Positions 46,398 to 59,204 of a DNA stretch of 64,000 nucleotides are shown piece after piece. The notes under the pieces were generated by a model, which was given only the letters and a program-made list of their open reading frames with translations, was not told the DNA's origin and searched no databases. The stretch is from Laccaria trichodermophora (Eukaryota > Basidiomycota > Agaricomycetes > Agaricales > Hydnangiaceae), in contig JACTVC010000002.1 of NCBI GenBank assembly GCA_018417955.1, positions 3,906,001-3,970,000 of the forward strand, in the 5' to 3' direction. How positions within the stretch are numbered: the first letter of the stretch is position 1; each line of letters begins with the position of its first letter. Position numbers and translations under genes: made by a program.

Positions 46398-48695
46398 CTA
46401 CTTTCGTTTAGTGTGCTCGTACACAACATACGATATAGAAACCGCAGGAACAACCTGCAGTCATAAGTTTCAGGACTCCCATCAAACCAAGCTGGGCTAA
46501 CCTTGGCTAACGTTGGAAACAGTCCCCGATAGAAGCCTTTCCACCCACCACTTTCCCAAGTTCTGACCGTGACATCCCACACACCTGTATAACGCTGTGG
46601 ATGTCCTGAAGAACCAGAGGCCTGGAGCCGCGTTCGCACGAAATTTAGGGGGTATACACTCGTCGCGCCAACACTTCCCGATATACTACCAAAAGCAAGC
46701 AAAGCCATGACGCCTGGTTCGTCTTTTCCCGTTGATCGCTGATAGGCAAGTTTTAGCGCCTCAAATGTACTCATGTCAATGGCAGAATAGCTATTGGAAA
46801 ATATTTCAGCACTAAATACTGCAGCATGGAGACTGAAACATACGGGAAAACCCCAACCAGGCCAATCTGCGCACAATGAGCAGGCATTTTTAGGACCGAA
46901 AAGCATTGATCTCACGTACGGAGAGTCCTCGATAGAACGCGCGCATACCGCCAAGGCCCCAGACATGGCGAGCAGCGTTGAATAGTGTACGCTTGTGCTG
47001 TCCCGTGCTGCTCATCATTTGTGTCTGAACAAGCATTCATATACAGACAATCCTGGAGCAACAAATTGACAAGCACCTTGAGTGTTTCAATCGGATAAAT
47101 ACCTGAAGAAGACATCATTACAGCGTAGCAAGAACAAATGTACTTGCATACTTAGTTGACTGCTGAGTCCGCCAATGCCGCCAGAAAGAAATCGGCTGAC
47201 GCCGCTAATGTCTCGAGGATCGTCAACTTTGTCCCAGTACTTTGCAAAGGCACGTTTCTGGGGTACAAATGTGAGAAGTAACCCATGGAAGTGAGCAAAT
47301 GCAGCTAACTGAAGACTCATAGGCAAAAAACTTGATGGCAGATTCTGGGAAAATTTTCGCGACAGAAAGACTATTACCTGTCCAGAAAGCAAGCACACCG
47401 CCTTCTCCATAGATTCGAGCGACAGCAGTGCCGATTACCCTGACTCCCGTCACTTCCGCTCGGGGATCAATGGGAGCGCCGCCGAGCTCGGGGGGTCGTG
47501 TTATGAGAAATATTTTGAGTCGGTCAAATGGCGCCGTACATGAGCGGGACACTAGTTGCGAAATCTGTGAGATCATGCATGGGCCGTGCAAAGAAACGTA
47601 CCAGCACCGGCGACACCACCAGCCAGCAGGAATTTGAGAGCACTGTGCCCTTCTAGGAAATGTCGCTCCTCCTCCTCCTCTGCCTCCTCCTCCTCCTCCT
47701 CTTCTTCTTCTTCCTCGCTGCCCTGGATATCATGATGAGTAGCTACCTCGGGCTTGCTTTTCGCAATTTGAGGTAAACCAACGCTCAACGAAGCCATACT
47801 CAAAACCTTGCGGGCGCCGTCATCTGGTGGATCATCTCCCCCACTTATATAAACGTCACCTTTGAGAAATGTCTTTTTAACAAAAACCGGGGGGAAAAAA
47901 TCCCGCAATATCGACAGACCTTCCATGCTAACTTGGGCAGGCCCATGGCCATCATCGCCCATGAACTTCCTGACTTGGAAGTAACGGTAAATCTCACTTG
48001 GCGAAGCTCTTCGGGGTAAGAGAATCAGAAAGTCGCGGAATTCACCAAAGGTGATATGGTCCGAGGAAGATTTTGAGGATAGAGATGTCATGAATTCTGA
48101 GAGCATCGACGGAGTCAGCTCCATTCCTGTAAAATCAGGTCAAACCCACAAGCCAAAGCTCTTTGATCTATCCTGCTCACCAGAATTCCTCAAAGCCCTG
48201 CCAAGTTCGTCCATGTCCAGCCGACCGTTTCCATCTAGGTCGAGTTCATCGTGAAAGATGTGCCACAACTCTAAGTGGAAGATATCTCCAACTGAGCAAC
48301 ATTAATACGGAAATAAACTTACCAGTTTCTTTTGCATCGGCGTACTCTTTGAATTCCTTCCATCCGATATGTGACTGTGATTCCGACATGCAGCGGCATA
48401 ATAGCTCATCGTCATATATTGCTTTCAAGGACTCCGCCTTCTTGGGAGTTAAGGGACCTCCGGTGTCTGCGAGTTCCGTTAGTTGGGAAGAGGCCCCTAC
48501 CGGAGGCGGTAGATTCCGCCACAATTCGTGTAGTCGCCTCTTCCGATTATCCCTGCCTTCCGCTTTCCGGAACTCCGATAAACTGTGTGGGTGTGGCCAG
48601 TGTAGAGGTTTGGACCCAAGTCGGGGTATATGTGAGTGAGCCAACTTTGGTTGTTCATGACTCTTGGACGAGCCAACACTGTCCATTTGGTTCAT
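46398..48695 (-). CDS. Calcium-regulated mitochondrial carrier with EF-hands (SCaMC/ATP-Mg-Pi type)
   Basis: An inner-membrane carrier that in relatives exchanges ATP-Mg for phosphate under Ca control. The N-terminal half holds a helical segment (RKRRLHELWRNLPPP) and EF-hand regions, with a complete loop DLDGNGRLDMDE near 48205-48240 and a second pair near ITFGEFRDFLILLPRRA. A poly-Glu stretch (about 47670-47720) leads to the carrier domain. Its three repeats show PFDRLKIFL, YPIETLKTQM and YPLNFVRTRLQ, with G-x-G and FYRGL motifs after each. The exons join to end VSISYVVYEHTKRK (stop 46398-46400). About eight introns. An upstream Met at 48743 is possible. The substrate is inferred from the architecture only. 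Confidence 0.85.
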
Positions 48696-48772
48696 CTGGA
48701 GACTGAAGACCGTGTAAGACACGCCAGGACAGCAAAGTCCCAAGTGTATGAGTACGGCGATATTACGGTCGG

Positions 48773-49160
48773 CTAGAAATGCTCGAAGTGCTCATGTTGA
48801 GGGATATATCCAGACAGTTTATTCGTAATTTTTTCGCCAACAAAAAGGATGAAAATATTAGAACAAAAGATCGAAGCCCACAGCCAACCCACAGCGCTGC
48901 TCTTCCACAAGTTGACCCATATGATGCCACACCGTGAGCCACAGGACACCGTTCCGCCTGAACACGACATGGAGGGCAAATAATTTGCCGAAGGTACCCA
49001 ATGACACTAAGTACCTGCACGCTTGCGCTCACGCTGAGGAGGATGGATGTAAGTAGGATGTAAGCGTCTTCCTCGTGGATGGACAAAAGGCAAGACAGGC
49101 AACATAACCTGCATTGGAAGAATGAGTATAGACAGTGCATCTTGATGAAGATGAAGTTAA
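48773..49160 (-). CDS. Possible small membrane protein or gene remnant
   Basis: The minus strand shows hydrophobic segments (EDAYILLTSILLSVSASVQ; AVGWLWASIFCSNIFILF) that could be joined by short introns, ending SGYIPQHEHFEHF. The pattern recalls the last helices of fungal seven-TM DUF6533-like proteins, but too little is left to assign it. It may be a degraded fragment. Treat as tentative. Confidence 0.3.
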
Positions 49161-49164
49161 CCAT

Positions 49165-49861
49165 ATTTAAAGAACCCTCCTCAGGTTAGGTAGGGGTTAC
49201 AGATTCTGGATGAGTTTGTCCCTTCCCCAAGTCAGCTTTCATGAAGCTAAACTGTGTGTATAATCAAAGTAGGCAGAGCAGAGAGCTCAACGAACTAGGG
49301 CGGTGGTGATAAATCAAAGGGGATAATCGAACTTGCGCTGCATGTTGCCGGTCAAGACACGAATTTAATCTAATCGTTCAAGGGTGAAGAAGGTTTTCTC
49401 GCAAATTTGAGTAGGAATAGAAACAAAACGAGAAAAGTGCAGGCAAATGCGGTCTTTAAAACTACAAAAGAGAACTAAGCTAAGTACCTTGAGGCAATGG
49501 GTTAGGATGGTCGTGAGAAAGAGAGGATCGCTTGACTCTGCTCTGCTACCTGAAATGATACCTGAGAAGCCCCAGGTGTGCGAATCGCCGATGACCTCGT
49601 TAATTCCAAGGAGAGAAGAAAGGTCTTGAGAAAGGTTTGCTTGAATAGAAACTTGATAAAAACATTATCTCGCTCACAAAGAAGTGTTGTGACTGTCAGT
49701 GTCACCTTAATTTCGGTCACTTGATAATCCTTCTATCCTGGCTCTTACTATGTTCCTGATGTCTTCATCGATAGTGATAGCGTTTATGTATAATAAACCC
49801 CGACGCGTTTACAGGGACCACAATACACCTTGCTTTGCTATTCGTCTCTTTTCTATTTCCA
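49165..49861. other. Intergenic region upstream of Argonaute
   Basis: About 700 bp with no convincing frame. It holds the promoter of the Argonaute gene and whatever precedes the small minus-strand frame. No transposon ends seen. Confidence 0.4.
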
Positions 49862-52800
49862 ATGCCTCCCCGTGCTGCTCCTGGTCGTGGTCGCGGTGCT
49901 GGTGGTCCTGCTCGTGGTGGTCGCGGTGGTGCAGCCTCTCGAGAGACTGCCGTTCAAATTGGATTACCCACATCTGGCGACCACATCACCACAGTTGGTG
50001 TCAAGCGACCAGACTTTGGCACTGGAGGGCGTCCTTTGGATATCTACGTTAATTCCTTTGTGACTACCATCCCCGAAGGGGTCATTCACCATTACGACGG
50101 TCAGCGCTTCAATTGACTCATAGCAAATACATCTATTGACTTGCACCGTTTCCACTGCTTTAGTCGGCAAGTTCTCATATGTAGCTTCTCCGTTTTGTTT
50201 GCTGACCCTTTGATAGTTATATCCCCTTCCGAGAAGACGTTGCCTGCACGTCTAAACATGGCACTTATCAAAACTTTACAAACCCAAGTGGCACCGCAGA
50301 TCTTCACTCCGCGTGCGGTTTACGATGGTCGAAAAAACATGTTTGCCATCCGCGAGCTACCTTTTGGCGGCTCTAGTTCCCAGGAGGTACTTTCCATGAC
50401 CTCTTCTTTCAGCGGAAATTGTCCGATTTTATTTTCTTTAGTTCGATGTCAGCTTCAGCGAAAGAGGCGAAACTGGTAGTAAGGGCAAGGGGCCCAAGGT
50501 CTTCAAGATCAAGCTGACCAAGGTCGCCGAGATCAATCCTGAGTACGTTTGCTTCAGTCTCCACTGCGTACGACCCTCACCCCATTTTACTCAGAGTTCT
50601 ACAGCGCTTTATCGCGGGCAACCAGTCCCATGACAACAGCGTGCTGACTGCCATTACCGTACGTATCATATACACTGGTTCTTGCTTTCAGCTTTCTTAC
50701 ACGGTTCTTCAGGCATTGAACGTTGTGATTCGTATGGAACCCACGATGAACTACCCATTCAACGTGCGTTCTTTTTTTACGGATCGCGAAACAAAAGATA
50801 TTGGTTCCGGTTTGCAACTCTGGCGAGGTTATTTCCAGTCCGTTCGACCTGCTTGCGGTCAAATGCTCATCAATGTTGACATCTCCACGGGCACCATGTA
50901 CAAGGCCGGCCCTCTTCTCAATCTTTGCCTTGAATACATCGGGAAAAGAGATAAAGACCCCAACATCCTCGCTCCATCACATGGCCTTCCCGATCGTGAA
51001 CGACTCCGACTTCAAAGGTTCATTTCGGGAATTCGTGTGATCACTACCCTTCCAGGATCAGGCGGCGCCGTTAACCAGACTCCACGGGTCGTAAAGAAGC
51101 TCAGCACTGCAGGCGCAAACGCCCTGAGGTTTACTATGAGAGAAGGAGGCACGATGACGGTCGCAGACTACTTCAAGACGCATCAAAACTGTGTCCTCAG
51201 GTTCCCAGAAGTTGTCTGCGTTGAGGTTAGTTTTCCTCCCTTTTTTGGATATATTCAAACTCAAAACAACAGGTCGGGTCAGGAGCATTGATCCCGCTGG
51301 AACTATGCACCGTACCGCCTGGTCAGATCATGCGAAAGCAAGTTCCGCCTGAAAAGACGAAGGACGTTCTGGATTTCGCGACCAAAAAACCCAAGGACCG
51401 TTTAGATAGTATCCGAAATGGTCTTGCTGTAAGCCTGCGCATCACTGCTCTTTCTCATCCATAATCACACCCTATTAGGTTCTGGCGTATGGACAATCCG
51501 AATATGTTCGTCAATTTGGAATGCATGTCGACGCTGCAGCTGGGCCCCTTCGAGTCAAGGCCAGGGTGTTAAAACCGCCAACTTTGAAATACGGGACGGG
51601 CAGCAAACAGCTTACAATTGTGCGCAACCTCATAGAATTTTCAATCTTTCCGTACTCACCTTGGTCACGAGCAAGGTCCCGAATAACGGTGCCTGGAATA
51701 TGTTGCGTTCATCTTCTTTATTAAAAAAAGTCTTCACTCACCATCTTCAAGGGTCGATAAGCGTTTCTTTAAACCTGTGCAAATTGACAGATGGGTTGTG
51801 GTTATCTATGAAACACAAAACCGTTTCGGAGAGTCAGCGGCGCAGGAAATGATAAACGGCTTAGTTTTGAGATGTCGCGAAGTTGGTAAGTATTTCGAAA
51901 TGTCCCCAATCACCTATCCTTACCTTTGCTGCAGGTATAACAATGACACCTACGAACCTTATATTTTGGGAAAATGGTCAGGGTGCGATCGCTAACCAGC
52001 TACGCTCAGCAGGAGCACAATGTGCGGCCAAGTACAAACTTCCCCCAAATTTGATTGTCGTCGTGCTGCCAGAGGGCGGAAACGACATCTACACCGCCGT
52101 CAAGCAGTATGTCGTATCTTTATTCTCCCCTAAAATACGAAAAACTCATTGACACCTCAGCTTCGGCGACATCACGGTATGGCTTTCTACCCATCTTGAT
52201 GAACGGTCCTCAACTCGCCTAGATGGGAGTCGCAACTCAATGCATGAAAAGTTCCAAGTGTTTCCGTGCCAAGCCACAGTACTATGCGAACATCAGCCTC
52301 AAGTGAGACCCCTTCTTCAATCTCCCAATTGAATACACTAAGCTTCGAGCCCAGAATCAACGTTAAACTTGGAGGGATCAATACGATTCCCGATCCTTCG
52401 TCGGTCTCTGTTCTAACCGATCCACATCAACCAACGATTGTCATGGGTGCGATTTTCGCTCATCTATCGCACCGTCTGACTCAACTTTTCTGAAGGTGCG
52501 GATGTAATCCATCCTGCACCTGGTTCTGATGGACGTCCGTCTTTCACCGCTCTCGTTGCAAATGTCGACTCCGACACCGCCAAGTATATCGCAGGTCGGT
52601 TTTGGTGCCCTCTGGGATGATACATGGCAAAAACTAATATTATATTTGAGACTCACGGGTACAGACCTCTCGCCAGGAGATGATTGAAGAATTGCAGGCG
52701 ATGAGCAAAGTCAGTCCTCGGTACCTTTACGCAACTTGAGCGCACTCACAACTTTGTTTGAATTATAGCATGTTTTAAGCATGTACATGAAGTACAGAGG

Positions 52801-53829
52801 AGCCGTAGAAAAGAAAGGAGCAAACAGTCTCGCACCCAAACGCATCATTTTCTATCGTGGTATTTCAATCCTCCTTCGCTATTATGTTTGGGAACTCGAA
52901 TTGTGACGTAGATGGTGTCTCTGAGGGGCAGTTTAAACAGGTGTTGGAACAAGGTGCGATCAATTGCCTCTCCTCGTCGTCTACAGCTGACCATGGTAAT
53001 CTTCCGTTGTAGAGTTACCTCTGCTCAAGAGTACGTTCAGCAAATGTAACAATACTCGATCTAATTTAGGTCTCAGAGGCCTGCGAAGAACTCGGGATTA
53101 ACCCCAAGATCACGATCATCGTCGTTGGCAAGAGACATCACGTCCGGTATGGTTACTTTTCACTCTGGTGATCTGCCGACTCTAACTACACGTCCCTTTG
53201 CTGCCAGCTTCTTCCCTCAGAACGAACGTGACGGAGACCGGAGCGGCAACTGCCCTGCCGGAACAGTGGTCGATCGAGCGGTGGCGCATCCGACCGAGTT
53301 CGATTTCTACCTCCAAAGCCACGGAGGTCTTTTGGGGACTAGTCGCCCCGCTCATTATTCGGTGCGTCATTTCCCTGTCTCCACAATACTTATTCATAAT
53401 CTTGCACCGTCTAGGTATTATATGATGTAAGTCAAACACCTCATTGCTTTCTAAATTTTGACTTTGATATAATGATTTTTTAGGAAAACAACCTGTCGCC
53501 GGATTCCCTCCAGTCTCTCTCGTTCGCCTTGTGCCATGTTTATGCTCGCTCGACGCGCTCTGTTTCTATTCCGGCACCGGTTTATTGTGAGCTCTTGTTT
53601 TTTTTCAAATGATCTTGGTCTAAATGGAACCGCAGACGCCGATATTGTTTGCTCCCGAGCAAAAAATCACTACGATCCTGCTGGCAGTATCGACTTTTCT
53701 GATTCCGCAACGCAAGTAGACGCCAGTAACTCTCTCGATAACTTCCGTCGTGATTTCAAGCCCCTGCACAAAACTCAGAGCATTCTTATGTACTTCTCTG
53801 TGAGTTTTTTCCTTGTCTTCATAGTTTAG
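49862..53829 (+). CDS. AGO: Argonaute (RNA-silencing effector) with complete catalytic tetrad
   Basis: Binds small RNAs and cleaves or silences matching transcripts. The head is RGG-rich ([19 protein letters not shown]). The N and linker regions follow ([27 protein letters not shown]), with PAZ at about 50850-51250. The MID/PIWI part has [30 protein letters not shown] and [16 protein letters not shown]. The catalytic residues are visible: Asp in [15 protein letters not shown], Glu in [14 protein letters not shown], Asp in IIFYRDGVSEGQ and His in [12 protein letters not shown]. The protein ends ILMYFS followed by either a short read-through tail (stop 53827-53829) or a spliced tail of a few residues. 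About 20 introns. The intact tetrad predicts slicer competence. Confidence 0.9.
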
Positions 53830-53943
53830 AAGACATCTCATGGGCATCTAGTAAGCATCTAAACTGTACTTCTGTAACATTGATCTCTCGTCACATACTG
53901 TGTTTCTGCTGTAAAACTCTCATCGTACTTGAAAGAAGTGATA

Positions 53944-54774
53944 TCATTCCTCAGGCTTTTGGGCGTCGCCCGAGGAACCTCCCCGATTCAACCACCACAT
54001 CCCAGCATTGAGGTACGTCGCATACGCCAACCATGCACAATAAGGAAGCAAAAGATAAGTGGTCGTCGCACTGGTTGGGCGGTCAAGCACTCTCTGCATG
54101 AAAATTAGATTGCTTTTTGATTTGCTTTGATGAAGCAGGGCCTACAGTCATATACCAGGTTGTTCCCGTCAATAAAAGACTGTCCACCAAGGCAACACCC
54201 GGCTACTCAATCGATCAGAATGCAACACAGGATAAGTCGACGGGAAAACATTTAACTGACCTTATGACCTTCGAAGAAAATGGGACTCCAAATGCAGTTC
54301 AAGCCAAGCTGGGCGTAATACAATGTTATTCCAAGGGAAAGGTCATCCCTATGGGCTGTTCAAGAAACTTGGACAATAAGGCGTAGTGCGTCAAGTGCGC
54401 ACCTATCAGCGACGGATGTGCTGTCGTCTAACGCTTTAACGGCCACATGGGAGGCATACCCCATAGCTAGATGGATAACTGGTTGAGATGAATACCAGGT
54501 CGAGTTTGATCGGTGCGCACATAGATAAAGCAAAGTCCAGACAAAAGGAAAGACCTCGCGAGGTGGACGCCCAGGCGGCGCGTTCAAATTCTAGAGCATT
54601 GCTGAGAAGTTATGAACAGTAGTCTTCGAAATGTCTTACATGATACCAGTTACTATTGATTGGTTTTGATGAAGGTGGAGAGCCGACCAAAAAGCCCAGA
54701 GCTAAGGGAAGCCCGAGTGCAGTGACGGGGTTTCGAGGGACAGCAAGGAAGATGTTGGGAATGTTTAAGAGCAT
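53944..54774 (-). CDS. TspO/MBR-family outer mitochondrial membrane protein
   Basis: A five-helix translocator protein related to the mammalian peripheral benzodiazepine receptor; it binds porphyrins and sterols. It starts MLLNIPNIFLAVPRNPVTAL at 54774. The exons give LPLALGFLVGSPPSSKP, the signature PPGRPPREVFPFVWTLLYLC, MGYASHVAVKALDD, LNSLWTPIFFGA and the final PYCAWLAYATYLNAGMWWLN, with tail GGSSGDAQKPEE. The Trp-rich W-x-x-Y-A-x-x-L-N-x-x-(M/I)WW end is family-typical. Several introns. Its start is only 169 bp from the HIS4 start. Convergent with Argonaute. Confidence 0.8.
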
Positions 54775-54943
54775 TGTTGTGTGTTGCCTAAGGATCGGTT
54801 GAAGGTAAGTGTTTAAGTAGTCCACGTTTATGGACTATGATGACCGTGACATCAGTGCGACGTCATACTTAAAGTTAAAAGATAAGATAAGATATTGAAG
54901 ATAAGATTAAATGTTTGCAGTTTGATTTTTTACTTCTTGAACA

Positions 54944-57574
54944 ATGTCCATCTTCCTGCCACTTCTCACCGAGGAGAACGACGCTCTTTTTCAGGCCCTC
55001 AATCGCATCGGCCCCGTCGTCGTATCTTCAAATTCATCTGTTCCACTCCCCTCACCCCCAGATCATTGCTACCTCCTTCTCGACTCAGATGTCCCTCTGG
55101 ACTTGGAGGCCATCGCAGCCTGGTTGGATGAGGGCATAGAGAAGCTCATAGTCAACCTTTCCGTCTCCCAGGAACTTGTCGGTGTCATTCCCCCTGATCG
55201 TCTCATCGTTCTACTAGATGGGACCAATATCAGCGCCATCTCGGACAGAGTTCGAAAAGCCGTTTCTGGCGTGTTACTGAAAACCCAGAACGTTGATCTA
55301 GATCTAGTTTCATCCATATCCAATTTTTTTGCGGGGTCTACTACTTATATTTTATCTACTTCGGAAGATGTCCCTACACTTTCCATTCTTCGGCAGTTAT
55401 CGGCGATGGGGGCCATTCTGGTCCTACCCGACACACAGCTTACCTTGGACGCCACATCTAACACCAAGATCAACGTTGCTGATGCTTTCCTTGCGCCGTT
55501 GCAGTCAGATAGACCCGATTGCCTCTTCCCGACTATTGTCTCAAACGAGACCGGACATACTCTTGGTCTGGTTTACTCCTCTCCTGAATCGGTCAAGGAG
55601 AGCATCATAACGGGAAAGGGCGTGTATCAATCTCGCAAGCATGGGCTATGGCGGAAAGGGGAAACTTCTGGCGCAACCCAAAGAGTGGTCCAGATTCGCG
55701 TTGATTGCGATTCGGACAGTCTTGAGTTCCGTGTCGTGCAACACGGTCCTGGATTTTGCCATCTTAATCGACAGTCCTGCTTCGGCAAGGCGACTGGGCT
55801 TCCCGCACTTGAGAGCGTTCTTCAATCCCGTTTTGACAGCGCACCAGACGGATCTTATACCAAACGCCTTTTTAGCGATCCTGGGCTGCTACGGTCCAAA
55901 ATTATGGAAGAAGCGGATGAGCTCTGCAAGGCAGAGTCAAAAGAGGATGTCTCGTTCGAAGCTGCTGACCTTTTCTACTTTGCGTTAGCCAAGTGCGTCG
56001 CGGCAGGAGTGGGCATCGCAGATATTGAACGGTCGCTGGATAAAAAGACGAAAAAGGTTACTCGGAGACCTGGCAACGCGAAACCTCAGTGGTCAACTAA
56101 GAAACAGCAAGACTCTGTTGTAGCAACTTACCCACTCCCCAGCGCGGCACCTGCATCGGGAACAATTTGTATGCGTACCTTCGATTTCTCGTCTCTGTCC
56201 TCACAAGAATGCACACAATTGCTCCGGAGGCCTGTTTTGAAGTCGGATGAGATGATCGGGAAAGTCAAACCGATCGTCGAGGAAGTTCGTGCTCGAGGAG
56301 ACGAGGCCCTTCTCGAATTCACCGCAAAATTTGACAAAGCTCAACTCACCTCCACCGTTGTTTTCGCCCCGTTCGCACCGGAAACTATGCAGGTGGAAGC
56401 GGATGTACGAAACGCAATCGATACTGCATACGCGAACATCCACAAGTTCCACAGTGCTCAAATGGACACGCCACTAGTCGTAGAGACTATGCCAGGTGTT
56501 ATATGCTCGCGGTTCGCACGTCCCATTGCTCGAGTCGGGTTGTATGTTCCTGGAGGTACTGCAATCCTTCCTTCGACAGCTCTCATGCTTGGAATTCCTG
56601 CGCAGGTTGCAGGATGCAAAAACATCGTCCTTGCGACACCTCCGAGAACTGACGGCAGCATTTCGCCAGAAGTTGTCTACGTTGCTCACCTGGTAGGCGC
56701 GTCAGCCATTCTGAAAGCTGGTGGAGCTCAAGCTGTCGCCGCCCTGGCATACGGAACTGCGACTGTTCCAAAGGTGGACAAAATATTTGGTCCTGGAAAC
56801 CAATGGGTCACCGCAGCAAAAATGTTGGTGCAGAATGACACAGATGCTCTTGTCTCAATCGATATGCCTGCAGGACCTTCAGAAGTTCTGGTGAGTAGTT
56901 TTTGATGTATTGATTATAGGGTTTGCTGAAACCTTATCAAGGTCATCGCTGACTATACTGCAAATCCCGCCTTTGTTGCGGCAGATCTGCTGTCACAGGC
57001 TGAGCATGGTGTCGATTCTCAGGTTGTTCTGGTAGCTGTGGATTTACTTCCCGACCATTTGGCGGCGATCGAAAGGGAAGTGGACGTGCAAGCGCACGCT
57101 TTATCCAGAGTGGATATCGTTTCCCAGTCGATCGCGAAGAGCATCATCCTGAGGGTTGCCACTGCTGGGGAGGCCATTGCTTTCTCAAACGACTATGCAC
57201 CGGAACACCTCATCCTGCATCTGGATAATGCAAGCCAAAAAGTCTCCCAGATTGACAATGCTGGCAGTGTCTTCGTGGGGCCATATACGCCAGAAAGGTG
57301 TGTTGAATTCTGACCTTTTCTTTGCTTAAGATTGATGCTTGAAAGCTGCGGTGACTATGCCTCGGGCACGAATCACACATTACCGACCAATGGTTATGCG
57401 CGCCAATTCAGTGGCGTCAACACTATGTCATTCCAGAAGCACATAACCTCTCAAGAGATTACGGCGGAAGGACTTGGCAACCTTGGCCCAGTGGTTGCAA
57501 CGTTGGCAGACTGTGAGGGTTTGCAGGCACACGCAAATGCAGTTCGTGTAAGGCTGCGCGAACAACGCTCATAA
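54944..57574 (+). CDS. HIS4: HIS4 trifunctional histidine biosynthesis enzyme
   Basis: Fuses phosphoribosyl-AMP cyclohydrolase, phosphoribosyl-ATP pyrophosphohydrolase and histidinol dehydrogenase (steps 2, 3 and 10 of histidine synthesis). From ATG 54944: an N-terminal region ([17 protein letters not shown]); the cyclohydrolase part with [19 protein letters not shown] and [11 protein letters not shown]; the pyrophosphohydrolase part with [20 protein letters not shown]; and the dehydrogenase with [77 protein letters not shown] and DYAPEHL. It ends RVRLREQRS. Two short introns late in the gene (about 56892-56941 and 57297-57330). Length about 850 residues, as expected. Confidence 0.93.
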
Positions 57575-57680
57575 ATCCACAAATCAGTGGATGGTATACG
57601 CCGTTTATTAGAGTATCTAGGGGGCGGTAAGCGCAGTAAATGAATGTCTAGAAAAAACTGCCAAATCCAACGAGTAAACC

Positions 57681-59101
57681 TCAATTCGTGCGGTACAGTG
57701 CACGTTTTGCGACCTTGACGATGACGGGTGTATCCGGGAAGGCAAGTGCCTCGAGGTTGGTAGCATACTAAGGTCTATCAGTAAACGAAATTCCACAACG
57801 TTAAATTCACGTACGGGCGTGGGGACGTCAGCACCAGTGACCCTCTCGACCGGCGCATCGAGATAGTCAAATGCCTCGCTTTCCACAATCTGGGCACAGA
57901 TTTCACTACCAACGCCAAAGGCGGGGAAGCCGCCCTCAACGATAACCAATCTATTCTTGTTGAATTGATTGCCATATGGAGCGGAAATGTTGCCACATAC
58001 CGATTAGTTTTCTTGACTGATTTGATGATGGTGTCGATATCAAGAGGTCGAATGCTCCTCAGGTTGATGACTTCAGCTTTGACACCCTCCTTAGCAAGGG
58101 CATCAGCAGCCTCGAGACTGTGTGTAACCATCTTGCTGTGAGCGACAATAGTAACGTCGCTTCCCTCACGTTCAACTTTGCACTTTCCGATGGGGATGAG
58201 GAAGTTGTCCGACATTGCTTCTTGAGACATAGGGAATGAGACACCGTACATCATTTCATTTTCGAGGAAGACGACAGGGTTGGGGTCTCGAATTGCCGAC
58301 TAGAACAGGGTAAGTAATTACGGGAGAAGAGTGGGTCAAAAAGAAGTTTCCTGCCTTGAGTAGTCCTTTGCAATCTTCAGAGCTCCAGGGACTGACAACC
58401 TTCAATCCGGGAATTGAACCATACCAAGCTGCGTAATCCTGGGAGTGTTGGGCACCAACACCGGCAGCAGCACCATTGGGACCGCGGAACACGACTGGGC
58501 ATGGGACATTGCCACCAGACATGTAATATGTTTTACCGGCCGAGTTGACAATTTGATCAATTGCTTGCATAGCAAAGTTGAAGGTCATAAACTCGCATCT
58601 TAAGTTGTGTTCAATGAATGAGAAAGTTCGGGTGTGCGTGGAGAGCGTACATTGGTCGAAGACCCTGCATTGCGGCTCCGACAGCCAGCCCAGCAAAGCC
58701 CATCTCCGTAATAGGAGTGTCGACGACTCGCTTTTCGCCAAACTTGTCCATGAGCCCCTTTGTTACCTGATACAATAATCAACGAAATGTTCGAGGGAGA
58801 CGGGAGCGACAGCTACCTTGTAGGCACCGTTGTACCGAGCAACCTCTTCACCCAAAATAAACACAGATTCATCTCGAGACATTTCCTCATCCATTGCGAC
58901 GTTGAGGGCGTCACGGACGGTCATCTAGTCCAGTAGTGTCAGAGAACTGGGGATATGGGTGACGTGACTTACATGATTATCATTGTCCGCTGTTGCGTAG
59001 CCACGTGCAGCACGGAGAGCTCGACGAGCGGTTGCTGACGACGATGGCCTGGCATTGGAAAGAACAGGGGCAATACGAGAGAGGGCCAGACGGGAGACCA
59101 T
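57681..59101 (-). CDS. PDB1: Pyruvate dehydrogenase E1 component, beta subunit (mitochondrial)
   Basis: With E1 alpha, decarboxylates pyruvate in the mitochondrial matrix. The presequence is basic and Ser/Ala-rich ([35 protein letters not shown]). The mature part has [79 protein letters not shown] and [20 protein letters not shown]. It continues with [38 protein letters not shown] and [18 protein letters not shown], and ends [12 protein letters not shown]. Six or so introns. Convergent with HIS4 (about 106 bp) and divergent from the SDR gene (103 bp between starts). Confidence 0.92.
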
Positions 59102-59204
59102 GGTGGATAAAGAGAAAAGTTGGGGACCTGAGTTTATGCTACGTATCAAATCGCAATTGAGAATTAATTTGATCCGTCCATTAAAAAATTAAATTCGCCT
59201 TGCC

